Part shown: piece by piece, positions 24,286-32,503 of the stretch
Layout: each line of letters opens with the position of its first letter
Position numbering within the stretch: the stretch's first letter is position 1
NCBI GenBank assembly: GCA_002316275.1
Contig: DCDE01000025.1
Span: forward strand, 1 to 35,600
Direction: 5' to 3'
Source: Caldifarciminota bacterium UBA1063
Lineage (GTDB): Bacteria; Hydrothermota; Hydrothermia; UBA1063
DNA length: 35,600 bases
Made by a program: the position numbers and the translations under genes
Notes under the pieces: generated by a model
Databases searched by the model: none
What the model saw: the letters and a program-made list of their open reading frames with translations, nothing else
What the model was told of the DNA's origin: nothing

Positions 24286-25035
24286 GTAGTTCGCTTTTAG
24301 AACAGCTTCAAAAATACGAGGACCAGGCCGGGTATATAAATCTGCATCAAGGGTATAAATTCTATTCATTTTAACTGCGTTAACATTTTCCCATCCTAAT
24401 CTCTTTTCTACCCGTTTTTTATCGGCTCCGGGATATAAGAGAAATATAAAGTCCGGGTTCTTTTCTAAGATCTTTTCCTGATTGGGAACAAAATAGGCTT
24501 GACCTTGTTCAGAGAAGATATTTATACCGCCTGCATATTCAAATACCTCGGAAATAAAGCTTCTCCTACTGACTGTATAAATGGGGTTTTCAGAAAGTTC
24601 AATATAGACTTTTGGTTTATTTTTGAGGGGCTTCAACTTACTTAAAATCTGTGTTAGTGAATCCGTTACTTGACGCCCTCTTTCTCCACGCCCCGTTAAT
24701 ACGGCCAATGAATCAATCATATGTAGTATTTCTTCAACACTTTCTGGATTGAAAGCGACCCAAAGAATACCCAGTTTTTCCAAGTTTCTTTGTACCTGTT
24801 TTTGCATTGGAAGAGAGATGATCACGAAATCTGGTTTGAGGGCTAATATTTTTTCATAGTCAGGATTTAGCAGGTCTCCTACTTTTGGTTTAGTTTCAGT
24901 TTCTTTTGGATAGTTGCAGTAGTATGAAAGTGCAAGTAGGCTATCCTGCGCGCCCAGTAGAAAAAAGGTCTCGGTTACACTTGGGTTTAAAGATACGAAC
25001 TTAAAAGAGATCAGAGCACATAATAACAGCTTCAT
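24265..25035 (-). CDS. BtuF/FecB-like periplasmic binding protein
   Basis: A 256-residue ABC-type substrate-binding protein of the cobalamin/iron-chelate group. Seen: KFVSLNPSVTETFFLLGAQDSL near the start (the family SLxPSxTE motif), PKVGDLLNPDYEKILALKPDFVI (typical of BtuF) and GGINIFSEQGQAYFVPNQEKILEKNPDFI. No permease or ATPase gene is nearby, so the ligand is unknown. The hydrophobic N-terminus is only about eight residues long before the family motif, short for a signal peptide, and there is no lipobox. The ATG at 25035 has no ribosome site and lies 10 bases from the 3' end of tRNA-Leu. Confidence 0.8.
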   Translation of the reverse strand: MKLLLCALISFKFVSLNPSVTETFFLLGAQDSLLALSYYCNYPKETETKPKVGDLLNPDYEKILALKPDFVIISLPMQKQVQRNLEKLGILWVAFNPESVEEILHMIDSLAVLTGRGERGRQVTDSLTQILSKLKPLKNKPKVYIELSENPIYTVSRRSFISEVFEYAGGINIFSEQGQAYFVPNQEKILEKNPDFIFLLYPGADKKRVEKRLGWENVNAVKMNRIYTLDADLYTRPGPRIFEAVLKANYLLQSCP

Positions 25036-25045
25036 CAAAACTTTA

Positions 25046-25126
25046 TGCGGGAGGCGGGACTTGAACCCGCATGGAAAACTCCACCAGATCCTAAATCTGG
25101 CGCGTCTGCCATTCCGCCACCCCCGC
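25046..25126 (-). tRNA. tRNA-Leu (anticodon UAG)
   Basis: Minus-strand cloverleaf of 81 bases. The acceptor stem GCGGGGG pairs with CTCCCGC (one G-U), and the discriminator is A. The anticodon stem CCAGA/TCTGG encloses loop TTTAGGA, giving anticodon TAG. The long variable arm (TGGAG...TCCA) is typical of class II tRNAs, and the T arm contains GGTTCAAGTCC. No CCA is encoded; the next bases are TAAAG. Confidence 0.95.
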
Positions 25127-25159
25127 TCTTATATTTGGGTTTATTACTAATTAATAACC

Positions 25160-25232
25160 TGGAGCCGGTGGGATTCGAACCCACGACCCTCAGACTGCCA
25201 GCCTGATGCTCTCCCAGCTGAGCTACGGCCCC
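25160..25232 (-). tRNA. tRNA-Ala (anticodon GGC)
   Basis: Minus-strand cloverleaf of 73 bases. The acceptor stem GGGGCCG pairs with CGGCTCC and contains the G3-U70 pair that marks alanine tRNA; the discriminator is A. The D arm is GCTCAGCTGGGAGAGC. The anticodon stem TCAGG/TCTGA encloses loop CTGGCAG, giving anticodon GGC. The T arm is GTGGGTTCGAATCCCAC. CCA is not encoded. It lies 33 bases before tRNA-Leu in the same direction. Confidence 0.95.
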
Positions 25233-25243
25233 AGCGTCACCAG

Positions 25244-25411
25244 CTACATTTGTGCTGATGTATCGACGACAGTTGTATCAGTTACAGTACTCTCAGCAGG
25301 CTGTACCTGAGTAGTGTCAGGTGCTTGTTCTGTAGCTTGCTGGGGCTTCTGTGAACTGCATGCTATACTCATCATTGCTACAAGTGTAAGAGCCCATACT
25401 AACCTTTTCAT
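25244..25411 (-). CDS. Small 55-residue lipoprotein
   Basis: A short lipoprotein with signal peptide and lipobox S-I-A-C (lipidated Cys 18). The mature part is 38 residues, low-complexity and rich in Gln, Thr, Val, Pro and Ser (QQATEQAP, ESTVTDTTVV), with no recognisable domain. The ATG at 25411 is chosen for its AAAGGAGGA ribosome site; the longer frame upstream crosses the promoter. It has a perfect-consensus promoter, so it may be abundant. The stop is only 11 bases from the start of tRNA-Ala, implying one transcript for both. Function unknown. Confidence 0.75.
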   Translation of the reverse strand: MKRLVWALTLVAMMSIACSSQKPQQATEQAPDTTQVQPAESTVTDTTVVDTSAQM

Positions 25412-25439
25412 TTTAACTCCTCCTTTAGGAAGTACTGAA

Positions 25440-25468
25440 ATTATATATATGAAATCTCGAAATGTCAA
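25440..25468 (-). promoter_or_regulatory. Perfect-consensus sigma-70 promoter
   Basis: On the minus strand TTGACA (25468-25463), a 17-base spacer and TATAAT (25445-25440) match the sigma-70 consensus at all 12 positions. The start would be near 25433, with a short leader to the small lipoprotein. It probably also drives the two tRNAs. Confidence 0.85.
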
Positions 25469-25498
25469 CCGTTTAATTGCATTGTTTCTTGTTATCAT

Positions 25499-26863
25499 TC
25501 AGGAATTTCTTAACTTTTTAACGATCCTAAATGCGTTTTGTATGTTTTTGAAATCAAGTACGATAATAACGCCGAGAATAATTATCGATGGGAGGAATTT
25601 TTTTGATGAGATAAAAATTATTGCTTGTGTACCAGCAAGCACAGTTTTTGTAAACTCGAACAAATATTCTATCGGGTGTAGGACTTTGTAATTGTGTATG
25701 TGGTAAACTGCCGTTGCAGTTGTTGCAATTCCAAAGGATAGAATGGTGCCATTGAGTCCAAGCTTAGGGGTTAGAAGGAGGAAAGCCATCAAGAATGCAG
25801 CGACCCATACGATATCTTTGTAGAAAAATAATTTTATGTTTCCGGTAGCTCTGGCGAGCATAGCATCAGACGCGTAAAGTGTTGAAAGGAGAAGAGTAAA
25901 TGAAAGGCCAATAAGGTAAGGATAGGTCGAAAGGTAGTCGGGGGTTGATATGAGAAGTATGATACGCTTGCCTGCAAACTGAAAAACTAAGAACCATAAA
26001 AGGGCAAGATAGAAGTATACTAATCTGAAGGTTCTGAATTTTTCAGCAAAATCCGATGTTAAAAGTTCGTCTTGAGTCTTAAAGCTTATAAGTGGAGCAG
26101 TTAATTGTAGCGGAACTTCAAGGGTTTGCCTTGATCCCATGTCTAGTTTTCTGCTTATCTGAAATAAGGAGAGTTGAGAAAATGGGAGAAACATTGGAAT
26201 GAGAATGGAGTCGAGATAATAGAAAAATGGTGATAGAAATTGGTTCAGGATGGCGTATTTCCAGTATGGTTTTATTTCGGCATGCACTGTATGCCATGAT
26301 GTGAGCTTCAGAGGAAACAATGAAAACAGTATAAGAAAGAAGACTATGTTTATGGAGAGGTTTATAATCCCAAGTATATCCAATGTTAGAAGGGGACGAG
26401 CAAGGAGAATAAGGCATATTATTACGAGAATTCTTGAGAAAGAGGTAAGTGAGTATTCAAGTACTTTCTGCTGTGCGATGAGAGCTGTCTGGTACAGAGT
26501 AATAGTATTTAAAATGTAGAAAGCCAGGAAAAGAGAGACGAAGCTTGTTCCTTTTATAAGTAATATGGGAAGAGAAAGGATCAGTCCTACAGCGAAATGT
26601 AGAAGAGCTGGAAGATGTACAAGGGTGGATGCATTTGGTTCTTTTCCATCTCTTATATAGATGGGAATGAATCTCTGAAGGGTAAGAGGAAATCCAAGAA
26701 GAAGTAAGCCACCTGCAAATAAGCCAAGATTGCTGATATAAAAATATTGTCCTAACACATCTTGGGGCAAGTACAGCGCTAAAACCTTAATGAGAATAAA
26801 GCCCATTAGGAAATTTAGGGCGAAGGCTGCATAAAAGATGATCATATTCTTTATGTAATTCAT
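25499..26863 (-). CDS. Polysaccharide flippase (MOP/Wzx-like)
   Basis: A 454-residue polytopic protein with about 12-14 hydrophobic helices throughout, matching the length and pattern of O-antigen/polysaccharide exporters that flip lipid-linked sugars across the inner membrane. The N-terminal segment LGQYFYISNLGLFAGGLLLLGFPLTLQRF is typical of the family. It is the last gene of the lysS-lolC operon and overlaps the glycosyltransferase gene by four bases, pointing to a shared glycan. The substrate is unknown. Confidence 0.82.
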   Translation of the reverse strand: MNYIKNMIIFYAAFALNFLMGFILIKVLALYLPQDVLGQYFYISNLGLFAGGLLLLGFPLTLQRFIPIYIRDGKEPNASTLVHLPALLHFAVGLILSLPILLIKGTSFVSLFLAFYILNTITLYQTALIAQQKVLEYSLTSFSRILVIICLILLARPLLTLDILGIINLSINIVFFLILFSLFPLKLTSWHTVHAEIKPYWKYAILNQFLSPFFYYLDSILIPMFLPFSQLSLFQISRKLDMGSRQTLEVPLQLTAPLISFKTQDELLTSDFAEKFRTFRLVYFYLALLWFLVFQFAGKRIILLISTPDYLSTYPYLIGLSFTLLLSTLYASDAMLARATGNIKLFFYKDIVWVAAFLMAFLLLTPKLGLNGTILSFGIATTATAVYHIHNYKVLHPIEYLFEFTKTVLAGTQAIIFISSKKFLPSIIILGVIIVLDFKNIQNAFRIVKKLRNS

Positions 26864-28014
26864 TGTATAAGCTCCTCCAGTTTATTTATTTCAAGGGTTA
26901 TCCTCTCTTCCCATGTAGGAATTGATGATGCGCTTTCTAAGGCGCTGAGAGAGAGTTTCTTGAGCAGGTTTGCATCCTCTGCACCATTTGTGATTTTATA
27001 AACAGCTTCTTCTACTTCGAAAGGCTTTACCAAAAAGCCATTTAGTCCGTCTTTCAGCAACCTCGAGGTTTCTTGCGTATCAAAAGCAATAACTGGAACT
27101 CCGTGTGAAAGCGCTTCTATCGTTGGGAGTGTGAGGTTTGAGTATCTGTTAGTTGAAATTAAGAGGTCAATTTTTTGGTAGTACTGTAACATTTTAATGT
27201 ATGGCAAATAGCCGAGGTAAAAAACGTTTTGAGGATATTCATCACACAGTTTCTGGATGTACCTTTTAAGAGTTCCTTCGCCTGCAACAAGGAATTTTAT
27301 GTTCGTCGTTTTTCTTAGTACTTTTTTCACGATTTTGCAAAAGAGGTCAGTTCCTTTCAATCGATCAAATCTGGAAAAATACCCACACACGGGTGGTAAA
27401 TTGACATCATTTTTGGTAATTTTAATATCTGGCCTGGCATTGGGCAATATGGTGATTAACTTTTTGTCTATTCCATAATGTTTTGTTACTTTGTATGTCC
27501 CTGTTCCATCATCTACACAGAAGTAGTGGTCTGGTTTATAACTGAAAATCAGGTGCTCCTTGTAGTAAAGGAGTTTTCCCAAAGGTTCTTTAATTTTTTC
27601 AGTGAAAAGGATAGTCCCCATTGTTTTCACAGCATAGGGAGTTTTGAGTTTTTTGCATGTTCTCACCAGTTCTGGATGACCATAGCCTGCAATATTATAT
27701 ACGATCTCAATGTTTTCCCTTTTAATAGTATCCTCAACGATTGCTGATAGGTATTGCCCATAAGAAGGATGAAATATTGGAAACGTAACGAAGTTTAGTC
27801 GGCTTGGCCAAACCCACGGGAATCTCTTTACACCTGTAGATACTATCTGATTTCTCATATTAATTGGTATTTCACAATAGTTTCCCTGACAGATGAAGTA
27901 TATTCTATGGTCTCTTTTCAAAAGTCCAGCGAAAAGATAGGCATTTTCTGGAGTTCCCCTACATGTTTCTAAATCAATGTCATCGCACCATGGTGAAATG
28001 ATAAGGATTCTCAT
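26860..28014 (-). CDS. Glycosyltransferase, GT4-like
   Basis: A 384-residue GT-B glycosyltransferase, presumably transferring a sugar from a nucleotide donor to a lipid-linked glycan in the cytoplasm. The C-terminal half carries the family pattern: VCGYFSRFDRLKGTDLFCKIVKKV, KFLVAGEGTLK, VFYLGYLPYIKMLQYYQKIDLLIS, then TLPTIEALSHGVPVIAFDT followed by G-F-L-V-K-P-F. The N-terminus starts M-R-I-L-I-I-S-P-W, typical for the acceptor domain. Both ends overlap neighbours by four bases. Confidence 0.87.
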   Translation of the reverse strand: MRILIISPWCDDIDLETCRGTPENAYLFAGLLKRDHRIYFICQGNYCEIPINMRNQIVSTGVKRFPWVWPSRLNFVTFPIFHPSYGQYLSAIVEDTIKRENIEIVYNIAGYGHPELVRTCKKLKTPYAVKTMGTILFTEKIKEPLGKLLYYKEHLIFSYKPDHYFCVDDGTGTYKVTKHYGIDKKLITILPNARPDIKITKNDVNLPPVCGYFSRFDRLKGTDLFCKIVKKVLRKTTNIKFLVAGEGTLKRYIQKLCDEYPQNVFYLGYLPYIKMLQYYQKIDLLISTNRYSNLTLPTIEALSHGVPVIAFDTQETSRLLKDGLNGFLVKPFEVEEAVYKITNGAEDANLLKKLSLSALESASSIPTWEERITLEINKLEELIQ

Positions 28015-28871
28015 ATGCTATATATAAAGATCTCTTTTATGCTTCCACCCCAGGATAGTTTGTATCTCAGAAGGTCTGTATTCGGTGAGGTACCCAGGTA
28101 ATATAGATCAAAATGGTTTTGAATTCCATATAGTATGATCTCCCATTGCAGGAAGTCTCCCGCGTGAGAGTGTAGTGCTTCCAGCGAGTTTACACCGTGC
28201 CAGAAGAATAAGGTGTTTCTATCCAGCTTGAGAATTACGGCTGCTGCGAGGTCTTTACCCTTCTCAGAGAAGAAAAAAAGTGCATTCTCGAGCCCTGCAA
28301 TCCTTTTAAATGTAGCTGGATTGTGAAAATAGAAGTTTTTTCTCTCAGCTTTAACTACTTTAAGTAATTTTATGTACCTATTTGCTCCTTCGATGCCCGT
28401 GAGGATTTCTAATCTAAAGTTCTCTTTTAGAGCCTTCCTGAGATTTCTTTTGCGATTTTCATGTAGTTCTTTAAATACTGTTTCTGGATCCCGAAGCTCA
28501 AGTACCACACTTTCATGCCTTTCTTCATTGAGGTGAAAATTTGAGCTGTCGTCTCTTGGAGTTAACGGTTTTTCTCTGTATATAATAAGGTGCCTTAGCC
28601 TCAGTTTTTGAAAGGTAGCTTTGATTAAAGAAAGTGAAAGAGTGTCATCGCCAATTGGTCCGCCGAAACTACCCCATGGGCCACTGTACCCTTTTAGATT
28701 TAGGGAGTTAGCCAGGATTGGCATTATGCTTCGTTCACACTTTGCCAGAAAGTGCATGTGCCAGGGGCGGCTCATTGTGTTATACCATGCATGAGAATAA
28801 AAAAGATGCTCAGTGAATTTACTAACTTCCTCGTCCCATGGCCTTTTGTTGGTGATTAATCTAACTTTCAT
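28011..28871 (-). CDS. GNAT/FemAB-like acyltransferase
   Basis: A 286-residue protein resembling the GNAT-fold FemAB/BioF2-like group. The central HENRKRNLRKALKENFRLEI is the usual linker motif of these proteins. It is followed by FFFSEKGKDLAAAVILKLDRNTLFFWHGVNS and a C-terminal FDLYYLGTSPNTDLLRYKLSWGG segment typical of the second GNAT repeat. Such enzymes acylate peptidoglycan peptides, sugars or lipids; the substrate here is unknown. Its position between lolD and a glycosyltransferase suggests modification of a surface glycan. Confidence 0.75.
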   Translation of the reverse strand: MKVRLITNKRPWDEEVSKFTEHLFYSHAWYNTMSRPWHMHFLAKCERSIMPILANSLNLKGYSGPWGSFGGPIGDDTLSLSLIKATFQKLRLRHLIIYREKPLTPRDDSSNFHLNEERHESVVLELRDPETVFKELHENRKRNLRKALKENFRLEILTGIEGANRYIKLLKVVKAERKNFYFHNPATFKRIAGLENALFFFSEKGKDLAAAVILKLDRNTLFFWHGVNSLEALHSHAGDFLQWEIILYGIQNHFDLYYLGTSPNTDLLRYKLSWGGSIKEIFIYSI

Positions 28872-29548
28872 CCGGGTTTCAGCAACCCATCCTCGAGATT
28901 GTAATGCTTCCTAAAGTAGGAAGTGAGGTTTAAATTATGAGTTACCATAATTACCGTTATCTCGAGGTCATGACTCAGATATCTTAGTATCTCCATAACC
29001 TGAGAAGTATTTTCCCGGTCTAGATTACCTGTTGGTTCGTCTAATAAGAGAAGATCCGGTGTTCCAACTACTGCCCTTGCAATAGCAACCCTCTGTTGTT
29101 CACCTCCTGATATCTCAGAAGGCCTCTTGTAATATATTTTTTCGACCCCCAAGCGAGCAAGCATTTCTCTGGCCTTTTCCCTCGCTTTATTAGGGGTTTC
29201 TCCACGGATGATAAGGGGTAGCGCGACGTTATCCTCAACGGAAAAATCAGGGAGCAGGTGGTGAAACTGAAACACAAAGCCCATATGTTTTGCCCTCAAA
29301 TTAGATAATTCTGCGTCAGAGGTGTTCTCGATTTTCTTTCCTTTCAGATATATGGAACCTCTATCTGGGAGGTCCAGGAGTCCTGCGATGTGAAGGAGGG
29401 TGCTTTTCCCCGATCCAGATGGTCCCGTAATGATAATACTTTCTCCCTTTTCAACTTCAAGGCTTGTCCCGTTCAATACATGAATAGTTTCAACGGAAGT
29501 CTCATAAGACTTATAAATATCCTCAAGGATTAGGATTTTTTCACTCAT
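28868..29548 (-). CDS. lolD: Lipoprotein-releasing ABC transporter ATPase LolD
   Basis: A 226-residue ATPase that powers extraction of lipoproteins from the inner membrane with its LolC/E partner. Seen: Walker A GPSGSGKST (42-50), Q-loop FVFQFHHLLPDFSV (91-104), signature SGGEQQR (147-153), Walker B LLLLDEPTGNLD (166-177) and the H-loop MVTHN. FQFHHLLPDF is a typical LolD trait. The ATG at 29548 is chosen because the protein then begins M-S-E-K-I-L just before the first strand; the longer frame lies within lolC/E. It overlaps lolC/E by eight bases. Confidence 0.92.
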   Translation of the reverse strand: MSEKILILEDIYKSYETSVETIHVLNGTSLEVEKGESIIITGPSGSGKSTLLHIAGLLDLPDRGSIYLKGKKIENTSDAELSNLRAKHMGFVFQFHHLLPDFSVEDNVALPLIIRGETPNKAREKAREMLARLGVEKIYYKRPSEISGGEQQRVAIARAVVGTPDLLLLDEPTGNLDRENTSQVMEILRYLSHDLEITVIMVTHNLNLTSYFRKHYNLEDGLLKPG

Positions 29549-30737
29549 AACGTATTGCTTCCACGGGTTCCATTTTGCTTGCCCGAACAGCGGGTATGAG
29601 TGATGCAAAGAATGAGATCACAAGTGTAAGAATAATTATATACAGGATATCCTGGCCTCTAACTACAATGGGAACTCTATCAATGAAATATACGTCCGGC
29701 GGGAGTCGGAATATACCAAATTTATTAGAAAGGGTTGATAGGAGTAGGCCTGTGAGAAGTCCTCCAACGAGTCCAATATTTGATAGCAACAAACCCAGAC
29801 TTACGAAGGTATTCCTGACATCACCTTTCGTGAAGCCCATCGCTCTCAGTACCCCGATTTCTCTGGTTTTCTGGGTTACCAGGAGCATTAGAACAGCTAT
29901 TATGCCAAAGGATGCGACTATTATGGTGAGGGCGAGGACGAGGTACATACCAAGTTTTTCAAGTTTTAGTGCTTGAAAAACGGTTTTATTGAGCTCCATC
30001 CAGTTGCTTGTGGTAAATGGGTAACTGAAGTTCTTTCTGATTTCTGCCTCAACATTTTCAGCCAAAAAGGGATCATTAAGAAATACTTCGTATCCCATAA
30101 TACTATCGCCCATTGAAAGAAGTTCTTGCAAAGTATTGAGGGTTGTAAAAGCGTATGAAGTGTTATAGTCGTATAGTCCTGCATCAAAAACTCCACCTAC
30201 CTCAACGTCCAGGGAATTCATAACGAGTCCAAAAGGAGTTCTTTTGACTTTTGTTGGAGAATAAACTTTTATAGTGTCACCGGGCATTGCTGCAACCGAC
30301 GCTGCAATGTTAAGCCCGAGATATATTCTTCTATCGTTGAAAGCCGAATCCCCAGTGATTATCTTCACGCCAGAGGGAAGTTCAGGTACCCCTTTTACTA
30401 CGGCACCTTCAGAGTACTCATCTTTTACGAGTGCGGTCTTTGTTGCTATAAATGAGTTACAGGATTTAACACCTTTAATTTGCAATATTTTCTCAGGATA
30501 AGCTGGGTCTTCTTCAAAGGGCGTGAAGAAGAACTTGTGAACCATTATGTGGGGAGTCATTCCAATTATTCTGTCTCTTAGTTCCTGCTGAAAGCCGGTC
30601 ATTATACCAATGACCAGGATCAGGGCTGTAACTCCAATGAACACGCCTACAACTGAGAAAATTGAGAGGAATGATAGGAGACCTTTCCGTGAAGCTCGAA
30701 GGTAATTCTTTAGAACGAAAATTGAATGCTTTTTCAT
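29541..30737 (-). CDS. lolC: Lipoprotein-releasing ABC transporter permease LolC/LolE
   Basis: A 398-residue inner-membrane permease with the MacB/FtsX layout. One helix near residues 18-45 is followed by a large periplasmic domain (about 50-260), then three helices (about 265-295, 312-340, 365-390). The motif REIGVLRAMGFTKGDV and the C-terminal P-A-V-R-A-S-K-M-E-P-V-E-A-I-R are standard for the family. Only one permease gene is present, so the transporter may be a homodimer (LolF-like) or a second gene lies elsewhere. Its ATG directly follows the lysS stop. Confidence 0.9.
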   Translation of the reverse strand: MKKHSIFVLKNYLRASRKGLLSFLSIFSVVGVFIGVTALILVIGIMTGFQQELRDRIIGMTPHIMVHKFFFTPFEEDPAYPEKILQIKGVKSCNSFIATKTALVKDEYSEGAVVKGVPELPSGVKIITGDSAFNDRRIYLGLNIAASVAAMPGDTIKVYSPTKVKRTPFGLVMNSLDVEVGGVFDAGLYDYNTSYAFTTLNTLQELLSMGDSIMGYEVFLNDPFLAENVEAEIRKNFSYPFTTSNWMELNKTVFQALKLEKLGMYLVLALTIIVASFGIIAVLMLLVTQKTREIGVLRAMGFTKGDVRNTFVSLGLLLSNIGLVGGLLTGLLLSTLSNKFGIFRLPPDVYFIDRVPIVVRGQDILYIIILTLVISFFASLIPAVRASKMEPVEAIRYE

Positions 30738-32210
30738 TTAACCCGTTTTTGGCTTAAGTTGAGGGAAGACTATTACATCCCTTATAGAATATTGGTTAGT
30801 AAGGAGCATTATAATCCTGTCGATACCGAAGCCGATACCCCCAGCTGGAGGCATACCATATTCCATAGCGTTAAGGAAATCCTCATCCACCTCCTTTGGG
30901 ATTTCCTCGTCACCGGCATCACGGAATCTTACCTGTTCCTCAAACCTTTCACGCTGAGCTATCGGGTCATTCAGTTCACTGAAGGCGTTTGCAAACTCCA
31001 CTCCTAGAATGAAGAGTTCAAATCGCTCAACCCTGTCATTATATTTACGATGTTTTTTTGCCAGTGGAGAGATGAGAACAGGGTGGTCTACTACGAAGGT
31101 TGGGTTCTTTATCTGGTCTGCAACCAGGGCGTCGAAGAGCTTGTCAAGAAGGCGGTTAGGCGGTAATTTCTTGGCGTTTGGTAATCCAAGCTCAATCCCA
31201 ACTCTCCTGAGTTCATCTTGACCCATAGAGAGGGGATCTTTCCCGAGCTTAGAAGAGAGTTCGTCAAGGTAACTGAGCTTTTTGTAAGGTCTTTTCAAAC
31301 TAATTTTCTCTCCCTGATATTCAAATTCGGTACCTCCCATGATCTCCATTGCGAGTTTTTCCATTAGCTCTTCGGTCATATTCATCATATCGTTATAATC
31401 CCAATATGAAGCGTAGGCTTCAAGCATTGTAAACTCGGGGTAATGAAGTCTATCAATTCCTTCATTTCTGAAGTCCTTTGAAATTTCGTAAACTTTCTCA
31501 AGACCACCTACAAGCAGTCTCTTGAGGTACAACTCGTCGGCGATTCGCAAATAGAGTTTTGTATTAAGAGCATTGGAATAGGTTTCAAAGGGTTTCGCAA
31601 AAGCCCCGCCATAAACGGGCTGTAAAATGGGGGTTTCAACTTCTATGAACCCCTTTTCATCAAAGAAACTTCTTATTAATTTAATTATCTTAGCTCTTTT
31701 CACGAAGGTCTCTCTGGATTCGATGTTCATAATTAAATCAAGGTAGCGCTCTCTGTATATAAGTTCCCTATCCCTGAGGCCATGCCATTTCTCCGGTATG
31801 GGTCTGAGGCATTTGGAGAGTATGGTAAGCTTCTCAACTAGTATGGTTATCTCACCCGTTTTTGTTTTAAAGACCTTACCATTTATTCCAATAATGTCTC
31901 CCGTATCCACGAACTTCTTGAAGAAAGATGCCCCATCTTCATCGCTACAGTGTACTTTTGTGGTGCCCTGCTGTATTGCAATCTGTATATCTCCGTTCTC
32001 GTCTCTTATGTGTGCAAAGGATAGTTTTCCAAATACACGCTTTGTCATTAACCTGCCCGCTATGGAAATTTCTTTATTCTCTAATTCATCAAAGTGTTCT
32101 TTAATTGCATTACTTTGGTGGGTTATTTCAAAATGGTACTGGTAAGGTTCGATCCCAGCCTTCCGAAGCACTTCAACTTTTTCTTTCCTTATTTCAAATT
32201 CGTCCGACAT
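30738..32210 (-). CDS. lysS: Lysyl-tRNA synthetase, class II
   Basis: A 490-residue enzyme charging tRNA-Lys. The N-terminal OB-fold anticodon-binding domain (about 45-150) includes SIAGRLMTKRVFGKLSFAHIRD. The class II catalytic domain follows: motif 1 region RYLDLIMN, motif 2 FRNEGIDRLHYPEFTMLEAY, and motif 3 GIGFGIDRIIMLLTNQYSIRDVI. Length and motif order are typical. GGAG precedes the ATG at a normal distance. It leads a six-gene run; the order lysS-lolC-lolD is known from other diderm bacteria. No clear promoter could be assigned. Confidence 0.96.
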   Translation of the reverse strand: MSDEFEIRKEKVEVLRKAGIEPYQYHFEITHQSNAIKEHFDELENKEISIAGRLMTKRVFGKLSFAHIRDENGDIQIAIQQGTTKVHCSDEDGASFFKKFVDTGDIIGINGKVFKTKTGEITILVEKLTILSKCLRPIPEKWHGLRDRELIYRERYLDLIMNIESRETFVKRAKIIKLIRSFFDEKGFIEVETPILQPVYGGAFAKPFETYSNALNTKLYLRIADELYLKRLLVGGLEKVYEISKDFRNEGIDRLHYPEFTMLEAYASYWDYNDMMNMTEELMEKLAMEIMGGTEFEYQGEKISLKRPYKKLSYLDELSSKLGKDPLSMGQDELRRVGIELGLPNAKKLPPNRLLDKLFDALVADQIKNPTFVVDHPVLISPLAKKHRKYNDRVERFELFILGVEFANAFSELNDPIAQRERFEEQVRFRDAGDEEIPKEVDEDFLNAMEYGMPPAGGIGFGIDRIIMLLTNQYSIRDVIVFPQLKPKTG

Positions 32211-32342
32211 AAAATCTCCTGCATTTCCTTATTAAAAACCCGAATAGTTGTATAATCAAAGGAATTCGAATAACCTGTGTAGTTGGGGGGAGGCTTTATA
32301 CTTTATTTTGCCCCTGTCGGTTTTCAGATTCTTTAGATCTGA

Positions 32343-32348
32343 TATAAA
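32343..32348 (+). promoter_or_regulatory. Possible -10 element for the thi operon
   Basis: TATAAA ends ten bases before the first paired base of the TPP riboswitch, about where a transcript with a complete aptamer should start. The candidate -35 (TTTTCA, 32321-32326) is weak, so the promoter is tentative. Confidence 0.35.
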
Positions 32349-32357
32349 ATTATACAA

Positions 32358-32453
32358 GGCACTGGGGGAGCTGGGGAAAACCCGGCTGAGAGGCCAGCCG
32401 TAGAGGCAACCCCTCGAACCTGATCCGGGTAATGCCGGCGAAGGGAAGGTGCC
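32358..32453 (+). promoter_or_regulatory. TPP riboswitch (THI element)
   Basis: The conserved THI-element pieces appear in order. P1 is GGCAC (32358-32362) pairing with GTGCC (32449-32453). The thiamine-sensing GGCTGAGA (32384-32391) follows, then ACCCCTCGAACCTGATCCGG (32410-32428) and GTAATGCCGGCGAAGGGAA. It lies directly before thiC. Past it, SD-masking and alternative pairings are visible (see the next feature), so control is likely at translation initiation of thiC. Confidence 0.95.
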
Positions 32454-32497
32454 AAAACTTCCCTCGAAGGCTGAACCCTCCCCTTAGCTTTAAGGAG
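32442..32497 (+). promoter_or_regulatory. Riboswitch expression platform (alternative hairpins)
   Basis: Two pairings are seen. AGGGAAG at the aptamer 3' side (32442-32448) is exactly complementary to CTTCCCT (32458-32464), an alternative helix incompatible with the folded aptamer. Downstream, CTCCCCTTA (32478-32486) can fold over loop GCTT onto TAAGGAG (32491-32497), hiding the thiC ribosome site AAGGAGG. How the two helices are linked to ligand binding is inference. Confidence 0.6.
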
Positions 32498-32503
32498 GTT
32501 GAT

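Noticed and set aside
25412..25498. 29-codon upstream extension of the small lipoprotein
   Set aside because: It spans the perfect promoter and the ribosome site, and would bury the signal peptide.
29549..29608. 20-codon upstream extension of lolD
   Set aside because: It lies within the lolC/E coding end and has no LolD-like text; the ATG at 29548 fits the family start.
32251..32256. TATAAT on the plus strand near lysS as the thi promoter
   Set aside because: No suitable -35 at 16-18 bases, and the start would lie about 95 bases before the aptamer; the element at 32343 is better placed.
32432..32503. 24-codon N-terminal extension of thiC beginning with ATG inside the riboswitch
   Set aside because: The ATG is part of the conserved aptamer text (TAATGCCGG); a GTG with a strong ribosome site downstream gives the family's normal N-terminus.
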